DNA from: RFSX01 sp964567435
GTDB lineage: Bacteria; Bacteroidota; Bacteroidia; Chitinophagales; Saprospiraceae
DNA length: 64,000 bases
NCBI GenBank assembly: GCA_964567435.1
Contig: CAZMMQ010000003.1
Location: forward strand, 1 to 64,000
Reading direction: 5' to 3'
Made by a program: the position numbers and the translations under genes. The notes beneath the pieces were generated by a model. That model was not told the DNA's origin. It worked only from the letters and a program-made list of their open reading frames with translations, and did not search any database. Shown piece after piece: positions 36,842 to 47,700 of this stretch (position 1 is the first letter of the stretch; each line of letters begins with the position of its first letter).

Positions 36842-37677
36842 TTAAGATTGGAGAATATCAATCTCTGACTATTGCGAGAGAAATGCCTCAGGGATTCTAC
36901 CTGGAAGACGAGGATGAAAACGAAGTGTTGTTTCCAACAAAATATATCACTCCTGACATGGCTATAGATGACCGAATTAAAGTCTTTGTCTATTGTGATT
37001 CCAGCGGTAGAGAAGTAGCCACTACAGAAAAGCCATTATTCACTGTAGGACAATGTGCGCTACTAGACGTGGTGCAAGTCAATGACTCAGGTGCCTTTTG
37101 TGAGTGGGGAATAACTAAAGAACTTTTTATTCCTTATAGCAACCAAGATGAAAAATTAGTAATAGGCAACAAGTATGTTGTATACATGTATCTAGATGAT
37201 GTTACTGAGCGCCTGGTAGGTACAACTAAGCTTGATGTCTTTCTCAAAAAATTTGCGGACGAAAATATCACTGTTGGTTCAAGTGTAAATATCATGGTCT
37301 TCAAAGAATTAGACAAAAGTTACAAAGTAATTATTAATGATGCTTATGTAGCCATGATCTATAAAAATGAGATCAAGGAGCCTCTCCGCATAGGTCAACT
37401 GACTACAGGATATATCAAACCACTAAGGCCTGATAACAAAATAGATATTAGTATAAATCCCGTAGGCCATCAGCACATAGAACCACAAGCACAACTCATA
37501 CTCTCCAAACTAAAATCTAATGGTGGGCACCTACCCTACAACGACAAAAGCAAACCAGAGGAAATCAAAGCTGAGTTTGGTATCAGCAAGAAATTGTTTA
37601 AAAAGTGCACAGGTAATTTATACAAGCAAAGACTGATAGCGATAAAGGATGATGGAATACATCTAGTGGAATCATGA
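36838..37677 (+). CDS. CvfB-like S1 RNA-binding protein
   Basis: A 279-residue protein of three S1-like OB folds and a C-terminal winged helix. Landmarks: MIKIGEYQSLTIAREMPQGF, then GFYLEDEDENEVLFPTKYI, LLDVVQVNDSGAFCEWGITK, TTGYIKPLRPDNKIDISINP, and the winged helix at about 220-279 (EEIKAEFGISKKLFKKCTG). CvfB binds RNA and modulates virulence or stress genes in Firmicutes; here only the fold is known. It overlaps RluA-like by 4 bp and is 8 bp from the TauE gene, forming an operon with it. Confidence 0.85.
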   Translation: MIKIGEYQSLTIAREMPQGFYLEDEDENEVLFPTKYITPDMAIDDRIKVFVYCDSSGREVATTEKPLFTVGQCALLDVVQVNDSGAFCEWGITKELFIPYSNQDEKLVIGNKYVVYMYLDDVTERLVGTTKLDVFLKKFADENITVGSSVNIMVFKELDKSYKVIINDAYVAMIYKNEIKEPLRIGQLTTGYIKPLRPDNKIDISINPVGHQHIEPQAQLILSKLKSNGGHLPYNDKSKPEEIKAEFGISKKLFKKCTGNLYKQRLIAIKDDGIHLVES

Positions 37678-37685
37678 GATGAGTT

Positions 37686-38420
37686 ATGCAGGACTTATTA
37701 ATACTCATCCCACTATTCTTCCTCATCGCTTTCATCTATTCCAGCGCTGGCCTAGGCGGAGGATCTAGTTACCTTGCGACTTTAAGTCTGATAAGCCTTC
37801 CTTTTATAGACCTCAGAATGATTGCACTTATCTGCAATATAGTCGTGGTGAGCTCTACCATCATCTTATTCGCAAAGCATGATTATATCAAATGGCGAAA
37901 GATATTTCCGCTGATACTCCTTAGTGTGCCATTAGCTTACCTGGGTGGCACTATGAAGTTAGATGCTCAATTCTTTTACCTCCTGCTAGGAGGCTCTTTG
38001 CTAATAAGTGCTTTGCTGATGCTTATGGATATCAAAAGAAAAGCTTATAGCCTCCCTCGCTACTCCAATGCCGGAATAGGTGGTGGCATAGGCTTTCTGT
38101 CAGGAATGGTCGGTATAGGTGGCGGTATCTTTCTCTCTCCCTTGTTACACCTAGCCAACTGGGCAAAGCCTAAGGTTATCGCAGCAACGACAGCCGCCTT
38201 TATATTGGTCAATTCCATTGCAGGGTTACTGGGACAGATACAGACCAATGGCTTTCAAGTAGATTGGCGGTTTTTGCTTGGTCTTATTGTGGCTGTAATT
38301 GTGGGAAGTCAGATAGGCGTACGCCTCACCATATTTAAGCTCAATCCACAAGGGGTCCGTAAAATGACGGCCATTGTGATTCTTATCGTCGCCATTAGAT
38401 TATTAATAAAAAACCTCTAG
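37686..38420 (+). CDS. TauE/SafE-family sulfite/anion exporter
   Basis: A 244-residue membrane protein with about eight helices. The duplicated glycine-rich motif is clear: GLGGGSSYLATLSLISLPF in the first half and GMVGIGGGIFLSPLLHL in the second, followed by a run of Ala/Ile helices (AATTAAFILVNSIAGLLG). The family exports sulfite, sulfoacetate or other organic anions. It lies just upstream of moaD/moaE; sulfite handling would fit a molybdenum-dependent sulfite oxidase, but none is seen here, so this is only a suggestion. Confidence 0.85.
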   Translation: MQDLLILIPLFFLIAFIYSSAGLGGGSSYLATLSLISLPFIDLRMIALICNIVVVSSTIILFAKHDYIKWRKIFPLILLSVPLAYLGGTMKLDAQFFYLLLGGSLLISALLMLMDIKRKAYSLPRYSNAGIGGGIGFLSGMVGIGGGIFLSPLLHLANWAKPKVIAATTAAFILVNSIAGLLGQIQTNGFQVDWRFLLGLIVAVIVGSQIGVRLTIFKLNPQGVRKMTAIVILIVAIRLLIKNL

Positions 38421-38443
38421 AAGAAATTCTATATTTAGACTCT

Positions 38444-38680
38444 ATGAATCTATTATGTTTCGGTATTGCAAAGGAGATAGTAGGTAATGCCAACTGTGCT
38501 GTACCTGATGCAGACATATCCAACGTGGCTGAGCTCAAAGAGTATCTGAGACAGACTTACCCAGAGTTTAACAAATACAAAGACTTCCAAGTGGCAGTCA
38601 ACCAAGCCTTTGCTGAAGATACATCCCCTATTACCCCTACTGACGAAATCGCTATAATACCCCCTGTCAGTGGCGGATAA
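38444..38680 (+). CDS. moaD: Molybdopterin synthase sulfur carrier subunit
   Basis: A 78-residue beta-grasp protein ending in the Gly-Gly tail PPVSGG, which is adenylated and thiocarboxylated by a MoeB-type enzyme. The opening MNLLCFGIAKEIVGNANCAV and VAVNQAFAED match MoaD. It overlaps the moaE start by 11 bp, so the two molybdopterin synthase subunits are translationally coupled. The E1 enzyme expected to activate it is at 48859. Confidence 0.92.
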   Translation: MNLLCFGIAKEIVGNANCAVPDADISNVAELKEYLRQTYPEFNKYKDFQVAVNQAFAEDTSPITPTDEIAIIPPVSGG

Positions 38681-39095
38681 TTTGGACATACAAATACTTC
38701 CAGAGACACTGGTACCTGATAATAACTATGCCTTCGTACTAGATGAAGCCTGTGGAGGCATTAATATGTTTGTAGGCACCGTCCGTCGATGGAATAAAGG
38801 AGAGGAGATAACTCATCTAGATTTTGAATGCTATGTACCCATGGCTATCTTAGAATTAAAAAAGATAACCAGTCGAGCCTTCGAGCAATTTGGTGTACAT
38901 AAGATCTCTATTCACCATCGAATTGGACATGTAGGACTGGAGGATATTGCTGTGGTGATTGCAGTTTCTTCTAAACATAGAAAAGCCTCATTCACTGCCT
39001 GTGAGTATATTATAGATGAGCTAAAAAAGACAGTACCTATTTGGAAAAAAGAATTTATGACCAATGGGAGTTATTGGGTGAATTCGAGACCGTGA
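38670..39095 (+). CDS. moaE: Molybdopterin synthase catalytic subunit
   Basis: Product of 141 residues starting at GTG 38670 inside the end of moaD. Motifs: GGINMFVGTVRRWNKGEEI, then LDFECYVPMAI, IHHRIGHVGLEDIAVVIAVS and the C-terminal KKTVPIWKKEF, which carries the catalytic Lys pair region. MoaE transfers sulfur from MoaD to precursor Z to make molybdopterin. The remaining moa genes are about 10-15 kb away (moaA 50544, moaC 54558). Confidence 0.93.
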   Translation: MADNLDIQILPETLVPDNNYAFVLDEACGGINMFVGTVRRWNKGEEITHLDFECYVPMAILELKKITSRAFEQFGVHKISIHHRIGHVGLEDIAVVIAVSSKHRKASFTACEYIIDELKKTVPIWKKEFMTNGSYWVNSRP

Positions 39096-39162
39096 AAGTA
39101 AGTTATATCACAAAATAAAGAACATATTCTCCATCATTTTTATTCAATATTCATTTCAATGA

Positions 39163-39445
39163 ATTGCTATTCTCAAATTACTGTATTTCGAATTAACAAA
39201 CTTCTCAGAAGTATTAATAAGAGAAAGTGCTGAAGATGGAGAAGGAGTAAAATTAGACAAGGCAAATAAGAAAGTCTATTGGCTAGAGGTTAATTCATTT
39301 AGAGATGTTTGGATAATTTATAGAGCTGATTATGATGGAAGTAACTTGGAAGTTTTTTTTAGACACTGAAATGCCAGTTCATTTTGATATCGATTTTAAT
39401 AACAACAGAATTGTATGGATTGATGAAAGAATCTTTATTGAATAG
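39163..39445 (+). pseudogene. Fragment of a YWTD-like beta-propeller protein with a homopolymer frameshift
   Basis: An open frame from 39163 reads YFELTNFSEVLIRESAEDGE, then GVKLDKANKKVYWLEV and WIIYRADYDGSNLEVFF and stops at TGA 39367. The frame from ATG 39371 continues with MPVHFDIDFNNNRIVWIDER. Removing one T from the 8-T run (39353-39360) would fuse them as LEVFLDTEMPVHFDID. The K-x-Y-W-x-x-x...I-x-R-A-x-x-D-G-S-N-x-E pattern resembles an LDL-receptor YWTD blade. There is neither start nor end of a full gene, so this is a remnant of a longer secreted protein. Confidence 0.6.
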
Positions 39446-39498
39446 CACCATGACTCATCGAATGGATCTTTTCCGTATTTATCAAACCTAGATTTCAG

Positions 39499-40545
39499 AT
39501 GTATGGAGTTATATTAAGTCTTCTAATTGTATTGATTATCGCAGTAGTGATAATGAAATACCTAGGACATACATCCTTACGTTCTGCTTTGGCCAATGAC
39601 ACATCTGTAAGGTCTAAAAAAAGATTGATAGAATCAAATATCTACAAGGCACCTCGGGGATATTTTATAGATACCGTGGAAGTCATTCCAGACTTGGAGT
39701 TAAGATGTGCAACTTGGGAGACTAAGAATAGTAAAGGTACCATACTCATATTTTCAGGCTTTACTGAATTTATAGAAAAGTATTATGAAACCATCGGTGA
39801 TCTCATAGATTTAGGATGGTCCGTCGTTGCTTTTGACTGGAGAGGTCAGGGACTTTCTTCGAAGTTGCTCAAAGTAAAAGACAAAGGATACATAGAAAGC
39901 TTTGGTCAATATCTACAGGATGCAGAAGCCATTTATCAACAGAGAGTGGAGCACTTACCCAAGCCACATAATCTTTTAGGTCACTCTATGGGTGGACATT
40001 TAGCATTCAGAGAGTTGCAAGAACATCCTAATCGATTTCACCGAGCTGTGCTGAGTGCGCCTATGCAAAGCATAGCTGGATTACCAACAAATGTACTAAG
40101 CAAGTTTTCTTCTTTTTTTAGGTTATTGGGCTTTGGACAATCTTATGTGATCGGCGGAAAAGCTGGTGACAAAAACAAGGGTTACAAAAGATTGACATCA
40201 GATATCAATCGGTTCAGAAAATGGTCCTCTATATTTAAGAAGGAGCCGAGATTACTCATGGGGTCAGCCACTTGGAACTGGACAAAAGCTGCTTCCAAAA
40301 GCATGCGACATAGCATGAAAGCAGAGCAAATTCAAAAAATAAAAACACCAGTGTATGTCGCCAGCGCCAAGGATGATGTTGTTGTCAATGAGACGACTCA
40401 CGAACGCATGGATGACACCAATCCATTGATTAGAATAATACCCTACTCAGGTGCTAGGCACGAAATATACACGGAGGTTAATTTATACCGCAATCGATTT
40501 ATGCAAGATGTAGATGCCTTTTTTATGGAGAAAAATAATCATTAA
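39499..40545 (+). CDS. Membrane-anchored alpha/beta hydrolase (lysophospholipase-like)
   Basis: Product of 348 residues with an N-terminal transmembrane helix (about residues 3-22, VILSLLIVLIIAVVIM). The catalytic elbow GHSMGG places the nucleophile at Ser163. VASAKDDVVVNE carries the acid residue and SGARHEIYTE the His. DWRGQGLSS is the typical oxyanion-loop region. It is of the serine-aminopeptidase S33/PldB type, acting on lipid or other ester substrates; the substrate is unknown. It is a single gene. Confidence 0.83.
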   Translation: MYGVILSLLIVLIIAVVIMKYLGHTSLRSALANDTSVRSKKRLIESNIYKAPRGYFIDTVEVIPDLELRCATWETKNSKGTILIFSGFTEFIEKYYETIGDLIDLGWSVVAFDWRGQGLSSKLLKVKDKGYIESFGQYLQDAEAIYQQRVEHLPKPHNLLGHSMGGHLAFRELQEHPNRFHRAVLSAPMQSIAGLPTNVLSKFSSFFRLLGFGQSYVIGGKAGDKNKGYKRLTSDINRFRKWSSIFKKEPRLLMGSATWNWTKAASKSMRHSMKAEQIQKIKTPVYVASAKDDVVVNETTHERMDDTNPLIRIIPYSGARHEIYTEVNLYRNRFMQDVDAFFMEKNNH

Positions 40546-40686
40546 AATTAAACTCATCTAAGTCTTGAAATAGCTTCAATTTATTTACTGAATACTTCAC
40601 AGATACTTACAATATGAAAACATCTCTACTAGAGCATCGAACCTTAGCCAAATTGGACATACACGTAGCTAAAGGCGCTATTGCTT

Positions 40687-41532
40687 CTACAAAAGATATT
40701 TGTCCAAAATCTGCTTAACACTACCTAGATATTGTTTTCCAAAAATATTCAGATGCACCAGCAAGTAATAAAGCTGAAATAAATCCGCCCGACCTGTCCA
40801 GTCCTTATGAAGTGGAAATAATTCATTGTACTTGCCAAATACTTCACTATCAAAACCACCAAACAATCGCATCATGGCTAGATCCATTTCTCTGTGTCCA
40901 TAACTAACAGATGGATCTATGAAGATTGGCCCCTTATCACTATCTATAAGATTACCTGACCATAAATCTCCATGCAATAAGGCAGGTTGCTCTATTGGAA
41001 TAAGATCAAATAGTACTTGTTGAAACAATTCTAGGTTGACTTTCAATCTAAATCCAAAATCATTGGACAGTCTAACTTGTGGTTCAATCCTCGTGGAAAT
41101 ATAATATTCTGTAAAGTCATGATAATTGGTATTTTTCTGAGGCAAAGAACCAATATAATTATCATGATTTAAACCAAAGTGTTCTTTGGTAATTTTATGC
41201 ATTTTGACCAAGGACTTAGCCAATCTATGATTATTCCGCATCCCTGGCACAACCCAATCCGTTAAAATATAGGCAAGTTCTTGTTGATGATGATAAGCAT
41301 AGACTTGCGGCACATCGACAGCATGATGTGCAAGTAATTGCAGACCCCTGATCTCGCTAGAAATAATTGCCTCAGCTGATGGCATATTGTTGTATTTAAC
41401 AAAATAGACTTTGCCATCTTCTGTCTCGACCTTTTGAGCATAATTGATATCCCCTCCAGAAATAACCATTTGTCTACTTATCAAATATCCTTTTGATGCC
41501 AAATCACTTATGATATTGTCAGGTATACTCAT
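40687..41532 (-). CDS. Fructosamine kinase-family protein
   Basis: A 281-residue kinase-like fold. Motifs: DGKVYFVKYNNMPSAEAI with the ATP-binding Lys, YILTDWVVPG, HGDLWSGNLIDSD (the catalytic loop with Asp and Asn), and FIDPSVSYGHREMDLAMMRL with the metal-binding Asp, exactly the FN3K pattern. FN3K enzymes phosphorylate glycated amines for deglycation. The coding start is ATG 41532; a TTG at 41535 precedes it directly. It is a single gene with the 3' end at 40687. Confidence 0.88.
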   Translation of the reverse strand: MSIPDNIISDLASKGYLISRQMVISGGDINYAQKVETEDGKVYFVKYNNMPSAEAIISSEIRGLQLLAHHAVDVPQVYAYHHQQELAYILTDWVVPGMRNNHRLAKSLVKMHKITKEHFGLNHDNYIGSLPQKNTNYHDFTEYYISTRIEPQVRLSNDFGFRLKVNLELFQQVLFDLIPIEQPALLHGDLWSGNLIDSDKGPIFIDPSVSYGHREMDLAMMRLFGGFDSEVFGKYNELFPLHKDWTGRADLFQLYYLLVHLNIFGKQYLGSVKQILDKYLL

Positions 41533-41673
41533 CAATTATTTATCCATAGTGTTCTTGTAACTTAATTATTCCTATCATCTAATTTATAGGTGAATTAAAT
41601 ATTTCCAACAACAAGAGGTTATCATCACAAATGCACCTAACAATATTAATTTATAAATCAGCCTTTAAGCTAT

Positions 41674-41707
41674 AAAAAAGAGGCTGTCCATTAAAAATGA
41701 ACAGCCT
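41674..41707 (-). terminator. Terminator of the CotH surface-protein gene
   Basis: On the minus strand, AGGCTGTTCATT pairs with AATGGACAGCCT (one mismatch) around a short A/T loop and is followed by six T. It lies about 37 bp after the stop of the 41745-47978 gene. Confidence 0.85.
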
Positions 41708-41744
41708 ACTTTTTGATTAAAAATTGACTAATTATTTGCTTCTA

Positions 41745-44700
41745 TTACTTCGCCACTACTATTCTATGCACAGCTAAATGCTGGCTATCATTTCGCAGCT
41801 GAAGGATATAAGTGCCATTTGATACTTGAAGTAAGTTTATCTTTTCTATATCACTATGGTTCGCATCAAAGTTTCCTGATTGAATGACCTCTCCCTTGAT
41901 TCCATATATCTGATAACTGATAGATTTTTCCATACAGTGAGATAGATTTAGACTAATGAAATCACTAGCTGGATTTGGTGCTATGGTAATAGACCCTAAA
42001 TCGTTGTCATTAACTTTAGAATCCATTGCTCTCAATGTTAATTCCAAATTATTATCCATATTAGTAGTCAAAGCACCCTGAAATGATGGATTTACTAAAC
42101 CAGATCCACTACATGATTCTATCATCACGTCATCTATATAAAGCAAGTCTGCATTTCCAGAGGCATCACATCTTATTCGGAATACTGTATTGTTTGATAA
42201 ATTATTGGACCCAATATTTACTTGAGCATGCTGTCTTTGTCCATTAGAAAAGTCTTCATTCACAACCCATTCCTGTACGATTGCAAAAGATGATCCACCA
42301 TTAGTGGAAACTTCAAAGAAAAAGTCTTCACCTGTCTCAAACGATTCTGGCAAGAAACTAAAGCTAATAACAGCCTCAGATGCAGCACTCATATTTAGAT
42401 TATCTGTAAACATAGAAGATGCAGCACCAGAGTTATCTCTAAGTCTTACAGAAGAAGATCCAGAATTGCTAAATGCGCTATTAATTATTAGGCCGCAATC
42501 TGAACCACCGTCATTCCAAATATTAAAACCAGATTCAAAGTTGACTTCTGATATAGCTTGACAATCTGATGAATTACCGCTACTACATCCCATCACTTCC
42601 ACTTCAGCCAATTGGAGTGAATTCATACCCAAAAGTTGTATTCTCAAATACCTTCCAGTTCGATTTAATTCCATATCTGTCTCTTCTCCTGCAGTTCCAG
42701 GAAAATGAAAGTCTCCTACACCATTTTGATTAATTGCATTATTCAAGTCTGTAGAATTAAAAGCTACATCAGAAACTAATACATGAAAGTCCTTCAGTCT
42801 TTCGCCACAACAACTAGTACGATTCCAAATTCTGACAAATTCTAAATTATAGACCTGCCCCAAATCCACTTCCCACCAAGCATTCTGTTGGCTAACTGTA
42901 CGAGTGATGGAATTATTACGATGGTCTCCATCAGTGTTACCATCTATTGCATTAGCAGATCCAAATCGAGTTTCATTACTCCTAAAAGTTGAAACTTGGG
43001 TTGTTGTTTTTCCTAACGCCACATTAGTTGTGGAGGTACACTCTATTCCGTTTATTGCAACAGCTTCTCCTACACAATCACAATTGCTAGTAAATACATC
43101 ACCTGTTGTATTATCATTACCATCATTACATGGTGTTCCTATCAGAGCATCATTCATACTAGGGCATACATCCTGTTCGTCACAAACACCATCTCCGTCT
43201 GCATCAGTGAATACTCCAGCACAATTACAGTCAGCATCGTAGACATCACCTGTAGTACAGATATCGCCATCATCACAGACAGAACCTGGCTCACATGCAG
43301 GAGTAGATCCACCCTGACATGCTTCTATTACAATGTCATCAAATATGAAATAATCAGCTATATCATCCGCCGTTGACCTTAGTCTAAGTGAGGTTGTCGC
43401 TGTGAAATTAATTCCTGTTATTACCTCCGTAATATCCTGTCTAACTTGATTTGAGAAGTCAACATTATTGACATATTCATTAATGACAACATAGGCCCCT
43501 CCAGTAGAAACTTCAAGCACAAAACTATCAGTGTCTTCTACAGCATATGGGAAGACATTAAATTTAATCTGAACTGCTTCTACTCCCTCTAAATTTAAAT
43601 CAGAAGTATACAAACTAGATTGTATGCCATCGTTTGCCTGAATATAAAAACTGTTGTTTCCTGTATTTGCAAAAAAGGAACCAGACAATACAGTGGCAGA
43701 CTGTCCACCATCTATCCATATCCCCATATCTCGATTTTCGAATCCTGTTGTGCTTATTACTGAGCAGTCTTGGCTAGAGTTGCATTCTGCGCCGGTGGCA
43801 TTAGGAACACAGCCATCTGAATCATCTGGATCTTGCGCTCCACATATACCATCTCCGTCTACATCTATATACATCCCTGCACAATTACAGTCTGCATCAT
43901 ATACATCTCCTGTCGTACAAGCATCACCATCATCACATGCGCGACCAATCTGGCTTACATCGCAATTATCATTCGCATCACATATCCCGTCATTATCTGA
44001 ATCTCTAAATGTCCCTACACAATTACAGTCTGAATCATACACATCTCCTGTAGTACAGTCATCACCATCATCACATGCACGACCAATCTGGCTTCCATCA
44101 CAACTATCATTCGCATCACAAATGCCATCGTTGTCACTATCTTGAAATTGGCCCACACAATTACAATCTGCATCGTAGACGTCTCCTGTCGTGCAAGCAT
44201 CACCATCATTACATCGAGTACCAGTTAAGTCACAATCAGAACAATTTCCACTTAGACGTACGCTAAGTATTCTTAGTTCACTTCGCTCATTGGTAGTTGT
44301 CTTTTTATTGACCAATAATCCTATGGACAATGTATGTCTGCCAGCAGAAAGATTGCTTAGTGCAAATTCTGCTGTTTGTATACCTGTGTCAGTTATGTTA
44401 CCTGCATTGGATTCAGCCAAATAAGGATTACCATCGAATGATAAGTTGTTACCATCCACTTCTGCCAATACTCTCGTCCACTCACCTGCATCAAAACCTG
44501 AATGTGAAGTCAGACGATATTCTATCTCTAATCTCAAAGGCTCTTGTCTTGTTACATCAAAATCTGTTGCAATAGCCAGTGACATGTCAGTTATATCGGT
44601 TCTATTTACACCTCCTACTTGGAGTTCTATGGATCGATTATGTATTATCAGATTTTCGTAAGTAGGCTTTGGTGTAGAAAATGCTCCTGATAGTTCTGAG

Positions 44701-47700
44701 AAATCTCCCAGGCCATTTTGGAAATTTTCATCTATAATACTGCTGCCAAAAACACAATCATCCATTGGATCACAGATGCCATCTTGATCTTCATCTACAT
44801 AAGTACCTGCGCATTCGCAATCAGAATTATACACATCATTAGTTGTGCATTCATCTCTATCGTTGCATGACTGACCAGCAAGACTGCCATCACAATTGTC
44901 ATCTGCATCACATACCCCATCACCATCAGCATCCGCAAACGTTCCTATACAATTACAATCTGCATCATATCTATCGCGAGTTGTACAAGGGTCGCCGTCA
45001 TTACAGGCTTGTCCTATAGTCGTACATCCATTATCAATTACTGTACACTGTAATTCCAATGCAGTCCATCTTCCTCGAGAAAAAGCAAAGTCTGTTCCTT
45101 CTGGTATCATACCATTAGATGCTGAATTAAATTCAACACGGATTACATCACCTGATTGTAAACTTACATTAGTCCATACATTAGAGTATTGCGTAAACTC
45201 TGCTATTCCAGTTCCAAAAATTCTCGGATTGGTAAAAGTTCCACTAAGTCTCTGACCATTGATGGCAATTCTATAACTGCTCTCTCCATCGGATTCTGCC
45301 ATAGTAAATAACTCTAGGTTATATGTGCCAGACTGACCATTAAAAGGAATGGTCACCGCAGCAAATTCATCTTTATACATAGCTGCATTTATAGCTATTG
45401 CGCCCCTTGCATTATCTACATATGCTGGAGAAAATCCGTTAACTGAAAGTTCTGAAGAATCATCTATGGCATTGAAAGAATAATTCTGATCACAATCTAT
45501 ATTTCCTGTACCTCCACCAGTTGTAGTGTCATCAGCATTTGGCGATCCACAAACATTGTCTGTAGATGTTGTCCAGTATGCATAACTATTTTGATCTCCA
45601 GTAGGATTGGTATCAGTGGAAACTAATGAAAAGCCTTCCCCATCAGCTTCTGTTGGCCATAGGTCCTTGTCATCATACTCCACGCAGATAATTACTTCTC
45701 CATCGAAAGTAGTAAATTCTATTTTCTCTCCGCCATTACTTAACTGACCTGAATATTCACCGATTATATTAAAACCTGGACACTTTTGTGCCAATGCTGA
45801 AGGATTACTTGCTATAACAACGAAGCTTTGAGGCTCCATAATAGTGCCTATTGGGAAAGTGAACTCTACACCATCCGTAATTTGCAAACCACTGATGTCT
45901 AGAGTAAGTGAATTACTGGTGTTTTTGATTTCCAGAAACTCCAATTCTGTATCCTCGATAGTATCTCTGTTGAATGCAAATTCTTCAGGGTTATACATAA
46001 TCTCAGTCAGTTTTATCCAACTTAAATCCTGTCTTACACCAAGTTGCAAAGTATGCAGAGCACTCCAGTCATTACCTTGCTTTACCCTTGCCATCAATGT
46101 TGTAGATTGATTCATGACAAGACTTCTGTTTGTGTATTCTTGCGCAGATGAAGATATGCCACCTCCAGGTAATCTTGGATCTTCACCATTAGTTGTAAAA
46201 TAGATATCGCCTGAGTTGTTTGGATTTTCCATGTCAACTCTATAGCCACTCTCTACAGATAAGTCTTTGACTTCTACAGCCCGATTTCTATTGAGAAAAA
46301 GAGGTGGATTAATCGAAGGATAGTATCCTTCTCTTCTTAAGGCTGTAATCAATCTATCCACGTTACCATCCATAAGACCATCTACTCTGTTGACTTCATT
46401 TCTCCAGTGCTGGTCTCTGTTCCTTGTCTCACCATCATTGAGACTATCTCCCCATCTTGCAGATTCTGCAACGACTGCATTTTCTATTTGATTATTGAGT
46501 GCTGCCCATCTTTCTCTGGAGTTCTCGTCTGTTACTGCTCCATCGTTAAAACAAATATCATATACACGATCCGCCAACGTCATCATAAACTCATCACTTC
46601 TCTTAGCTTTATTGAAGACCAAGGCAGAATTTCTTCCACCTGTATCATTGCTCCTAAAATCAGGGTGCACCCAAGCTCCATTGTTTGCATTTCTTGTCAC
46701 ATCCCAAGACCATTCGTTATCCCAACCGAAAAACATCAAAGGTCCCGTAGGAGAATTGCTGTTTCCAGCCCACCAGTTATTACCTGGCCAGTCTTGTACT
46801 CCAGTCATCCATGACAATAATATATAATCTAAGAACTGCTCTACGTCTAAGTATTCCTTTAGTTCGTTGTAGTTGCTTTGGTTATTTAGATTCTTATCAA
46901 GTAGATCATTGATTAAGTAATTATATCTGTTTCTGTTTCCTGATCTTATACCAGCGTGACTGACTGCAAACCAGTCATCCTTATCTCCACCTAGGTAAGT
47001 AGAGGTAAAAGATTCATCTGGGCGCTCAATAGGATTATACAATCCCCAGTATAGACCGTTCACATATAGATGTACGAAAGTACCGTGTGAGCCTATGCCT
47101 GACGCTGCAATCTGAGATTGGCGGAACCACTCATCTCTTGTAAAGGCGGTCCTGTCTTCGTTCCAGTTTCTAGACCATGCTCGGTTGTTTCCTGCTCTTA
47201 GGACTATCCTGTCAAATTCGTTCTCTGCTGTTTCTGATCCTACTGCTGCATTTCTAAATATATCTGAGTCCCAGTCTTTGGCACCATATCTTTCTTTGAA
47301 TGATAATCTCATAGAACGTTTCAGTCTATGATGACTATGTGGTTCTATACCGCCATCTTCTTGTTCGTTCAGGCTCGGATCTTCAGGGTACAGTAGCTCT
47401 ACAGACATCTTTCTCTCTACTTCTCCATCATAGATTTCCCAGAAATCACCTCTAGGCATAACGATGGACATACTTGGGATGTCCATCATTCCTTGTATAA
47501 GGTCGGCTCTGTATCTAGAAGAATTGACGATATCTGGATCCATCTGATAATCATGTGTGGCAGTACCACTTCCACCTAAGTCATAACGATTGTTAGGCCA
47601 GCCACTGATGTTTCTAGGTTGGTTTATGACATCCTCTATATAGAGATATGAATGTGTATACAGCTTAGAAGTATCCACTCCCGGTATGTATCCTATTGCT

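Noticed and set aside
40614..40718. 34-codon ORF on the plus strand after the hydrolase
   Set aside because: Overlaps the 3' end of the fructosamine kinase gene, has no known similarity and no ribosome site that sets it apart.
43860..44220. Tandem near-identical units that look at first like a CRISPR or satellite array
   Set aside because: They are in frame with the CotH gene and encode Cys-rich modules; units have no spacer structure.
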